From Pseudomonadota bacterium (GTDB lineage: Bacteria; Myxococcota_A; Polyangia; Polyangiales; Polyangiaceae): a DNA stretch of 11,339 nt. Positions within the stretch are counted from its first letter, which is position 1; each line of letters begins with the position of its first letter. This document shows, one piece after another, positions 5,520 to 10,827 of this stretch. The stretch covers positions 1-11,339 of the forward strand of contig JAEWOQ010000373.1 of NCBI GenBank assembly GCA_023460875.1, read 5' to 3'. Position numbers and translations under genes: made by a program. Under the pieces are notes generated by a model. That model searched no databases, was not told the origin of the DNA, and saw only the letters and a program-made list of their open reading frames with translations.

Positions 5520-7664
5520 TTAGCCGTGCGTGACCACCCGCCGCTCCGCGAGTCTTGCTTGACGCCCTCGCACCCGGTGAGCCATGCCAGCGCCAGCGCC
5601 CCTCCGAACGAGCTCCCTCCCGTGAACCTCGAGCAGCGGGGGCCCAATCTGCCACTGCATACGACTCGCAGGTGGCGCCACACGGATGCGCCCGCCGTGC
5701 ACCCCCGTGAGGTGGCACCAGGTGCATAAAGACGTGAGGTTTTCGTCCTCTTCGCCGCCCCCTGCCGAGCGAAATTTCAGGTGGTGGGGCTGCACGTCAT
5801 GGCGCTCACACACTGGCGAGGTGCAGGTGAAGGCATCCCGCCGATACACGTGGGCATACTTGACGTTCGTCAACATCGCTGGCGCCCACACCGCCAAGAA
5901 GTGCCGGCACAGAAACTCCAAGAAGTCCCCCGCGTGCTGCCTCCGAAAGAGCTTTTCGAGGCAGCGAAACTCCACCAGCGTGTCCCGCTCGAGCCGTAAA
6001 CGAAGGCGAACAGCGCGCTCGCGACCCAGATGCGGCCGACCCAAATTCGGCCGACCCAAACTCGGCTCGCGTGGGGCAAGCGGCTCCCCGGGGCCGCCCA
6101 GAAATGCCCCACCCAAAATCTCTCCGAGCTCGCCCCGCAGGTCGAGCCAGGCGCGTCCCGCGACGGACGTCCGGCCCTCCGCTGCTGCGCCTTCGCTCTT
6201 CTCATCGTCCACGACGTAGCCCGCGACGGACGTCCGGCTCTCCGCGGCCTCCTCCGACTCGAGCAGCACCGCCCCCGACTTCACACGCCCCTCGAGCGCG
6301 ATGAGCCGCTGCATCGTCTCCTCGGCAGGGGCCCGCGCCAATACATCCCACTGCTGCGCGGCGAGCTCGGCCGCTCGGACCTCTTCCCGGAGGTGCTTGA
6401 AGGTGCGCGTCTGCGCCCGCTCGAGCCACGCTGCCTCGAGGGCTGCGCACCCTTCCCGTTGTGCTGTGCAAACCTCAGCGCCGTCGCAGCCGAGCTGCCG
6501 GCGAGCGCAGGACAGAACCTGCACAAGGAGCGCCGCAGCCTCGAACCCCACTTCGCCTGCCCCGACGGCAGCCTCGAGCCCCGGGAACGCCCCCAATCTC
6601 CGAACAACCTGTCGCCTCAGCTTCCATTGGCTGTAGCTCAGCCCCATGCGTTCGCGGACGTAGTGCGTTTCGCTGGCGAACCCGAGGCGACGCCATGCCT
6701 CGGCGCGCTGCAGCCACTCGGCAAGGCGCCCGAGCTCGAGCTCACGACAGGTGAGGGCGGCGGTGAGCTCGCGCACCCGTTCGTCCAAAACAGGACCGCC
6801 CAGGACGCCGCTCCCGAGGACGCGGCTGCCCTCCCCGCCCGCTGGAGCTTCGACGCGCACCGCGTCGAGCTGCCTCCGCTGCCCGTCGCAGCGCCGCTCG
6901 GATTCTTCCCGCCACGTCGCGAGTTGCTCCACGTACTTGCCCCAGCGCACCAACGCCTCGCCCGTGCCACAGTCCTCGGCTTCGAGTTCGACGCGCGCCT
7001 CCGCGAGCAGCGCCAGGAGGAAGCTTTCGTTCGAGCGCACGGGGCCCGCGCAATCGCTGACGCTGCGCTCATAGACGCGCCGAGCGCACTCGAGCCACCA
7101 GGCGGTCTCCGTCTGCACGCTGAGTGTCAGCACGTGGGTCGGCAGGCGCCGTAAGAAACGGTGCGTCTCCTCCCGCGCAGCGCCGCCGACTCCGCCACTC
7201 TCTCGCAACTCGGCCTCCGGCAGCACGGTCGTCTCCATCACAGCGGCTCGCAGCTCCCGCACCGAGAGGCGCTTCGCCTGCTCGCTCCAGTGCGCTTCAG
7301 CCTGCTCCAGCACCCCGGGCGCCAGCGCCGCCTCCCCCGCCCAGACGCGCTCGAGCGCCCGCAACACGATCTCCGCGGCACTCCATGTCACTTCCCCGGC
7401 CAGCAGTGCCCGTCGCAACGCCGGCCATTTTGCCACGCCGCGGGCCACGCGCACCACATCGCGGGCCCAACGCGCCGTTCGCCCGCAGCGCTCCTGCACG
7501 TAGGCGCCGAGGGAGGAAAACCCGAGCGCATGATGACCCTCGCGCTCAGCCAACGCGCTCAAGCACTCGCCCAAAAGCAAAGTCATCCGGCCCACGCCGC
7601 GCGCGAGCTCCGCTGCTTTGCGGTCGAGCATCACCAGTTGGTCCCACCCTCCTCGCGTCGCCAT
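5520..7664 (-). CDS. HNH endonuclease with duplicated DUF222-like helical region
   Basis: This 714-residue protein has a C-terminal HNH nuclease domain (about 603-665). Zinc-ligand pairs are C614/C619 and C647/C650, and the catalytic set is H627-H628 (PHHLKFRS), N642 (DENLTSLC) and H651. Such domains nick or cut DNA with a divalent metal. The N-terminal 500 residues are helical and contain a divergent internal duplication: residues 34-104 (HHALGFSSLGAYVQERCG to LLAGEVTWSAAEIVLRAL) resemble 312-384 (RRLGFASETHYVRERMG to GAGEVGFEAAALLVQVL). This is the DUF222/13E12-like layout, multi-copy in actinobacteria and myxobacteria, whose role is not settled; mobile-element or defence functions are proposed. 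A low-complexity linker (475-550) holds short repeats. The catalytic residues are intact. The ATG at 7664 has no ribosome site but a promoter lies 13 bases upstream. A second ATG at 7631 is possible. Confidence 0.85.
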   Translation of the reverse strand: MATRGGWDQLVMLDRKAAELARGVGRMTLLLGECLSALAEREGHHALGFSSLGAYVQERCGRTARWARDVVRVARGVAKWPALRRALLAGEVTWSAAEIVLRALERVWAGEAALAPGVLEQAEAHWSEQAKRLSVRELRAAVMETTVLPEAELRESGGVGGAAREETHRFLRRLPTHVLTLSVQTETAWWLECARRVYERSVSDCAGPVRSNESFLLALLAEARVELEAEDCGTGEALVRWGKYVEQLATWREESERRCDGQRRQLDAVRVEAPAGGEGSRVLGSGVLGGPVLDERVRELTAALTCRELELGRLAEWLQRAEAWRRLGFASETHYVRERMGLSYSQWKLRRQVVRRLGAFPGLEAAVGAGEVGFEAAALLVQVLSCARRQLGCDGAEVCTAQREGCAALEAAWLERAQTRTFKHLREEVRAAELAAQQWDVLARAPAEETMQRLIALEGRVKSGAVLLESEEAAESRTSVAGYVVDDEKSEGAAAEGRTSVAGRAWLDLRGELGEILGGAFLGGPGEPLAPREPSLGRPNLGRPHLGRERAVRLRLRLERDTLVEFRCLEKLFRRQHAGDFLEFLCRHFLAVWAPAMLTNVKYAHVYRRDAFTCTSPVCERHDVQPHHLKFRSAGGGEEDENLTSLCTWCHLTGVHGGRIRVAPPASRMQWQIGPPLLEVHGRELVRRGAGAGMAHRVRGRQARLAERRVVTHG
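6022..6066. repeat. Three tandem 15-bp units inside the HNH gene
   Basis: Three head-to-tail 15-base units (6022-6036, 6037-6051, 6052-6066), each starting CGACCCA, differ by one to three bases. They encode three P-x-L-G-R pentapeptides (P534-R548) in the linker before the nuclease domain. In-frame units suggest slippage that is tolerated there. Confidence 0.85.
6157..6248. repeat. Direct repeat, 63-bp period, inside the HNH gene
   Basis: A 19-base identical sequence starting CCCGCGACGG occurs at 6157-6175 and 6220-6238. With its flank it matches at 27 of 29 bases. The period is 63 bases (21 codons), so both copies encode RTSVAG (477-482 and 498-503). The repeat contains the palindrome CGGACGTCCG. 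Confidence 0.8.
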
Positions 7665-7676
7665 CGTAACATGAGT

Positions 7677-7705
7677 AGTTTAGTAGCAGGCTGCACGCTT
7701 GTCCA
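7677..7705 (-). promoter_or_regulatory. Promoter of the HNH endonuclease gene
   Basis: On the minus strand TGGACA (7705-7700) and TAAACT (7682-7677) are 17 bases apart, matching five and four of six consensus positions. The -10 box ends 12 bases before the ATG at 7664, giving a very short leader without a ribosome site. The -35 hexamer and spacing are the same as at the antitoxin promoter. Confidence 0.5.
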
Positions 7706-7736
7706 GTGCGAAGGGCGATGCAAGGAAAGATCGGCC

Positions 7737-7820
7737 GCGAAGCCAGCGAAGACGCGATGACGCGAAGCCAGCGATGACAGAGTCGAACTCCGTCTCGAAG
7801 CCAGCAACGACGCGATGACC
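7737..7820. repeat. Three degenerate copies of a 20-24 base unit
   Basis: Copies at 7737-7760, 7762-7781 and 7795-7820 share CGAAGCCAGCRAHGAC, and copies one and three also share GACGCGATGA. They occupy the 252-base gap (7665-7916) between the HNH gene and the nucleotidyltransferase gene. Several minus-strand frames are open across them, but the residues (Arg/Ser/Leu-rich) look like by-products of the repeat rather than a protein. They could be a remnant of a small interspersed element. Confidence 0.55.
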
Positions 7821-7916
7821 AGAGCTTTGGAGCCCGCGATGTCCTCCGGGCGAGCGCTCGGCTGAACCCCCGCCAAGCGCTTGGGCGGTGGCGCGCGCCC
7901 TTCGCGGGTCTGCCGC

Positions 7917-8402
7917 TCACCCCCGAGGCGTCCGATTGCGCTCACGCAACGTAGCTTCCAGCACGGGAAGCATCGCGAGATCCTTCGGTCGACCGAGCTC
8001 GCGTTTCAATTCGATCAGACGCTCGAGTGACAAGACGCGCACCCGGTGGCCCAGGACTTCCAGCTCCTCGGTGAAGGGCAAGAGTTCGCCGTACGTCTCG
8101 CCGTCGTTGATCGCCCCGAGAACGTCCAGCGGACCTGCATCCGTCGAGGCAAGCTTGTGCCCAGTCGTGCGCAGGTGCGTCTCGTCGAAACGCAGGTTTC
8201 GAGAATCGCCCCGCGCCACAGCGCCCAGCACATCGAGAGCCTGCTTCAGGCGCAGGATATTGGGCTCGTCGAGGCGGTAGAGAATGTCGATGTCCTGCGT
8301 GAGGACCGGCGCACCCTGGAGGGCCGCGGCTACGCCCCCCACGACGAAGAACTCGACCTCGTGGTCCCTCAGGACCAAAAGCATGCGTCCTAGGTCGAAC
8401 AC
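7917..8402 (-). CDS. AbiEii/MNT-like nucleotidyltransferase
   Basis: This 161-residue protein has a minimal polymerase-beta-type nucleotidyltransferase fold. Motifs: FFVVGGVAAALQG (Gly22-Gly23, the nucleotide-binding turn), TQDIDILY with metal-binding Asp37 and Asp39, a third acidic residue in PLDVLG (Asp93), and the C-terminal signature LSLERLIELKRELGRPKDL. Members of this group add nucleotides to tRNA or to partner proteins, and several are the toxic or neutralising half of toxin-antitoxin pairs. The substrate here is unknown. The GTG at 8402 follows the upstream stop by two bases, so the genes are coupled. An ATG at 8384 would still keep the motifs. The stop is followed by the repeat-bearing gap before the HNH gene. 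All catalytic residues are present. Confidence 0.8.
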   Translation of the reverse strand: MFDLGRMLLVLRDHEVEFFVVGGVAAALQGAPVLTQDIDILYRLDEPNILRLKQALDVLGAVARGDSRNLRFDETHLRTTGHKLASTDAGPLDVLGAINDGETYGELLPFTEELEVLGHRVRVLSLERLIELKRELGRPKDLAMLPVLEATLRERNRTPRG

Positions 8403-8404
8403 GC

Positions 8405-8611
8405 TCAGTCGATTCTCGAGCGCGGCTCGTCAGTGGTTCGTGGATCGTCCGGCTCAGCCGCAGGCGGCACTGGCTTCACCGAGGCCATGGCATTCATGAA
8501 GTTCTCGAGGGCTCGCAACCGCTCCGTCGGGCTCAGCCCGAGGGTGTAACGCACCAGGGTCAGATCGACGCCCTGCTCGTCGTAGGTCTCGGCTTCTTCG
8601 TCGTTGGCCAT
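8405..8611 (-). CDS. Small acidic partner of the nucleotidyltransferase
   Basis: This 68-residue soluble protein has one conserved-looking helical core, EQGVDLTLVRYTLGLSPTER then LRALENFMNAMASVKP (about 12-48), between an acidic start and a Pro/Asp/Arg tail. Short proteins with this GVDLxLxxxxLxLxPxERL pattern are commonly encoded just upstream of AbiEii-like nucleotidyltransferases, and they probably act as partner or antitoxin. That role is inference. Only two bases separate its stop from the next start. The ATG at 8611 has no strong ribosome site; a palindrome lies 36-51 bases upstream. Confidence 0.7.
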   Translation of the reverse strand: MANDEEAETYDEQGVDLTLVRYTLGLSPTERLRALENFMNAMASVKPVPPAAEPDDPRTTDEPRSRID

Positions 8612-8623
8612 GGGGTCGCTCGG

Positions 8624-9043
8624 ATGTCGGCCTGCGACGGGCCAACACTGTCGGGTGACAGTATGGGCCGGGGGGCGCGGGTGAACCAGGGATGGGGCCC
8701 ACGCAGCCCCGGTCCAGGAAGGGCTCCGCCTTCGCGGCGGCCGTTGCCTCGAGCCCGTCCAGCTCCGACGTGGGTCCAGGGGCGTCTCTTGGTCACCACG
8801 GACACCTGCGATCTGCTCGAGCTGGGCGGGATGGGCTCGGCGACGTGCGTCCTTCCCAGTCCGGATGATCCCGACGCGGGCGAGCCCGGCCCGGGCGAGC
8901 CCAGCGCGGAGAGTTCGGTGTTCGGGGTCAGCGTCGCCGGCGCGGAGCTCGGGTACCTGGTGCGCGGTCGAGAAGGGCGCCAGGTGTGGCGCACCGCGGG
9001 GGAAGCAGGGTGCCTCCGGCGGGGGCTCGGGGCAGTGCTCTAG
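8624..9043 (+). CDS. Doubtful hypothetical protein
   Basis: The frame is open for 139 codons, and the second half (about 50-135) has G/C-ending codons and a protein-like composition (RLLVTTDTCDLLELGG, SVFGVSVAGAELGYLVRGR). The first half is Pro/Arg-rich and overlaps the upstream region of the nucleotidyltransferase pair. No domain, signal or ribosome site is recognised. It may be the remnant of a longer gene or a chance frame in GC-rich DNA. Confidence 0.2.
   Translation: MSACDGPTLSGDSMGRGARVNQGWGPRSPGPGRAPPSRRPLPRARPAPTWVQGRLLVTTDTCDLLELGGMGSATCVLPSPDDPDAGEPGPGEPSAESSVFGVSVAGAELGYLVRGREGRQVWRTAGEAGCLRRGLGAVL
8647..8662. promoter_or_regulatory. Candidate operator of the nucleotidyltransferase pair
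   Basis: ACTGTC-GGGT-GACAGT is a perfect palindrome with 6-base arms, located 36-51 bases upstream of the small partner gene (ATG at 8611). That is the usual position for an autoregulatory site. A poor -10-like TACTGT overlaps one arm on the minus strand. Confidence 0.4.
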
Positions 9044-9116
9044 GGTCTAGCGGCGACTGCTGGCGTCGGCGTTCGGTGCAGTGGCGCGAGCTCAACTCCG
9101 GAGCAGCAACAGCCAG

Positions 9117-9142
9117 AGCACCCGCCACCACCATCGGGTGCT
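9117..9142 (-). terminator. Stem-loop downstream of the radical SAM gene
   Basis: AGCACCC and GGGTGCT pair perfectly over seven bases around a 12-base loop, starting 43 bases after the radical SAM stop. There is no T-run. It may act as a factor-dependent terminator or an mRNA 3' end stabiliser. The rest of the gap 9044-9184 shows nothing. Confidence 0.35.
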
Positions 9143-9184
9143 GGCGAGACCTTCGTCGAGCAGTTAGCCGCCAGCTCGATTCTC

Positions 9185-10135
9185 TCAGAGCCCTCGCATC
9201 CACTCGGGGCGCAGCGCAACCTCTCCCGCGAGGGCCAGATCTACGGCCTCGAGGAGCCGCGTCCGGTCGCGGGACAGACGCCCGCTCAGAGGCAGGTAGT
9301 TCGACGCGTGGTTGGAGCGAAATACGGCGTCCGTCGGCCTCGCCTCGAGGAGGAAGGCCCGGATCTCTTCGAGTAACCCCGAGATTTGTGGCAGCTGAAA
9401 GCGCCCCCGAGCGGTCAGAGTGTGAAGGGGCGTCTGTGGCACCACCGTGAGCGTGAGCAGAGACACGTAGCGCGGGTCCATCTCCGTGGTGAGGCGCCCC
9501 GCTGCGCGGGCGTGCTCGAGGCTGCGCTCGATCCCTGCCGCTCCGAGGAGGAAGATGAGCGATTGATGGAGCCCCGCCGCCCGGGCGCGCCGAGCTCCCT
9601 CGACATGATCCGCGAAGGTCGCCCCCTTCGCGATGGCCTTGAGCGTGGCGTCGTCCCCCGATTCGGGTCCAATGTAGAGGAGCCGGAGCCCTCCCTCGCG
9701 GAGCTCCGTGAGCTCCTCGACCGATTTCTCGAGGAGGTTTCGCGCCGTGGCGTAGCAGCTCACGCGGGTGAGGCGGGGGAACGCGGCACGAAGCCCCTCG
9801 AGGAGCCCCCGCCAGCTGTCCATGGGGAGGTTCAGGGCGTCGCCGTCGCCCACGAAGACTCGCCGCACCTCCCCGAGCTCCCCGCTCGCCACTCCGTGCG
9901 CGACGGTCTCGACCTCCCGGAGCACCTCGGACAGGGGTCGCTCCCGATACACCTTGTGGCGGTACATCGCGCAGTAGGTGCAGTGATTCCACGAGCAACC
10001 GATGGTGGCCTGCAGGATGAGCGAATCCGCCTCACTGGGCGGGCGGTACACCGGACCCTCATAAGCGAGCACGACGCCAGGGTAGCCGACCTCCGCCCTG
10101 GCCCCAACGTTGTCCTGAAGCCGATCGTGCGCCAA
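9185..10135 (-). CDS. Radical SAM protein with CX4CX2C motif
   Basis: This 316-residue protein has a radical SAM domain. The 4Fe-4S ligands are C47, C52 and C55 in GCSWNHCTYCAMY, spaced CX4CX2C rather than the canonical CX3CX2C. FVGDGDALNLP (94-104) is the SAM-contact strand, and YIGPESGDD (154-162) is typical of the Elp3/MiaB/NifB (COG1032-like) branch. These enzymes cleave SAM to a 5'-deoxyadenosyl radical. No TRAM, B12-binding or SPASM domain is present, so the substrate is unknown. The sequence runs directly from YPGVVLAYEGPVYRPPSEADSLILQATIGC, characteristic of short COG1032-like proteins. The start chosen is a TTG at 10135 with AGGGTGG about six bases upstream. It is read alone, with a hairpin-rich leader upstream. 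Confidence 0.85.
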   Translation of the reverse strand: MAHDRLQDNVGARAEVGYPGVVLAYEGPVYRPPSEADSLILQATIGCSWNHCTYCAMYRHKVYRERPLSEVLREVETVAHGVASGELGEVRRVFVGDGDALNLPMDSWRGLLEGLRAAFPRLTRVSCYATARNLLEKSVEELTELREGGLRLLYIGPESGDDATLKAIAKGATFADHVEGARRARAAGLHQSLIFLLGAAGIERSLEHARAAGRLTTEMDPRYVSLLTLTVVPQTPLHTLTARGRFQLPQISGLLEEIRAFLLEARPTDAVFRSNHASNYLPLSGRLSRDRTRLLEAVDLALAGEVALRPEWMRGL

Positions 10136-10185
10136 AAAGAGCCACCCTGGGGGCGGGGCGTGGGACGAGGTGAGACTAGCAGCCC

Positions 10186-10224
10186 GCCTGAAGGCCCACG
10201 GTCGCGACCCTTCAGGCTGAAGGG
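10186..10224 (-). promoter_or_regulatory. Mutually exclusive hairpins in the radical SAM leader
   Basis: Three segments are mutually complementary: GCCTGAAGG (10186-10194), CCTTCAGGC (10209-10217) and CTGAAGGG (10217-10224). The middle can pair with the left (9 bases, 14-base loop) or with the right as CCCTTCAG-G-CTGAAGGG (10208-10224), but not with both. The block lies about 50 bases upstream of the radical SAM start and just after the Kazal-domain stop. It could be a terminator, an attenuator or a dyad operator. Confidence 0.4.
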
Positions 10225-10237
10225 ACGGGGCATGGGA

Positions 10238-10381
10238 TCAGGGGGAGCACTCGCCTTCGCTCAGCACGCCTTGGCACGCGACGTGGGCGGCGCACGCGTT
10301 GCCGTAGGTCTGCCCATCGCAGCCGCACACCGGCACGTAGGAGAGGTCGCAGTTCACCGAACCACCTCCGCCCCCCCCCCC
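10238..10381 (-). pseudogene. Orphan Kazal-type protease-inhibitor domain
   Basis: The last 37 codons encode a complete six-cysteine Kazal domain: C-x7-C-x-C-x8-C-x5-C-x8-C, with the PVCGCDGQTYGNAC signature. Kazal domains inhibit serine proteases outside the cell, and myxobacterial copies normally follow a signal peptide or lipobox. Here the domain is preceded by SVN, a run of seven glycines from a G11 tract (10381-10371), and then Arg-rich sequence. The frame is open as far as a TTG at 10855, but that part has no signal sequence, lipobox or protein-like composition. I infer the 3' end of a broken secreted-protein gene. Alternatively its true start lies in another frame joined by slippage at the G-run. 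Neither other frame upstream offers a signal peptide that I can see. Confidence 0.6.
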
Positions 10382-10547
10382 GAGGAGGGCACGATAAGGG
10401 CCAGTCAGCCGGGTTTTTTCTCGACCCTGCGCCCCCCTGGGCGGCCGCTCCCGCGGTCCAGCATTCGTCGTCTCGCGCCTCCGGGAGTGACGTTGGGCGC
10501 GGCGCACCGCGAGCCACCCGACGCCGCGGACGGCAGAGACCCGTCGT

Positions 10548-10655
10548 GTGGTGAAGATCAGCCTGTTGTCGATGGGCGTCCTCCTGGTCGTCATACTCCT
10601 GGTGGTCGGCGTCGGCGTCGGGTTCTTCCCCGACGCGGAGGTGTGGCAGGAGTGA
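10548..10655 (+). CDS. Possible single-pass membrane microprotein
   Basis: This 35-codon frame (GTG at 10548 or 10551) has a short basic/polar start (VVKIS), about 21 uninterrupted hydrophobic residues (LLSMGVLLVVILLVVGVGVG) and an acidic end (FFPDAEVWQE). Nearly all codons end in G or C. GAGA lies eight bases before the first GTG. No homolog is recognised. It overlaps in antisense the tail of a possible minus-strand remnant, so one of the two is probably accidental. It could also be an N-terminal membrane anchor left from a longer gene. Confidence 0.35.
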   Translation: MVKISLLSMGVLLVVILLVVGVGVGFFPDAEVWQE

Positions 10656-10827
10656 CCGCCGGGTGACGCCTGGGAACCGGCGCGGGGGACGACGTCGACG
10701 AGGGCTGCGCGCGAAACCAATCGAGGTTGCCGATCACCAGGGCGTCCCCATAGTTCATCATGAACCGCCCGCCATCGAAGGAGGCGCGCTGGGTGTCCGC
10801 GGCGGGGGCCGGTGCGGTGCCGATGGG
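10591..10827 (-). pseudogene. Coding remnant next to the IS left end
   Basis: On the minus strand one frame reads PIGTAPAPAADTQRASFDGG then RFMMNYGDALVIGNLDWFRA from 10827 downward, with G/C-ending codons and protein-like residues for about 45 codons, before an Arg/Pro-rich tail to a stop at 10591. It has no start codon: upstream the frame meets the presumed IS end and then a stop. It may be the 3' part of a gene cut by the insertion. The family is not recognised. Confidence 0.3.

Noticed and set aside
6030..7154. Long plus-strand open frame (374 codons) antisense to the HNH gene
   Set aside because: It lies wholly opposite a gene with clear HNH motifs; such mirror frames are usual in high-GC DNA, and its Arg/Pro/Ala-rich product shows no domain.
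7546..7945. Minus-strand frames of 104-124 codons across the intergenic repeats
   Set aside because: Composition is dictated by the repeat unit, and they overlap the start of the HNH gene and its promoter.
8928..9998. Second minus-strand frame through the radical SAM region
   Set aside because: Arg/Pro-rich shadow of the radical SAM gene in another frame.
10401..10417. Intrinsic terminator on the plus strand at CCGGG followed by six T
   Set aside because: The T-run is present, but the preceding sequence offers only a three-base stem, and no plus-strand gene ends just upstream.
9386..10666. Plus-strand open frame of 426 codons
   Set aside because: Mostly antisense to the radical SAM gene, whose cluster motif and codon bias are clear; the product is low-complexity Arg/Pro/Gly.
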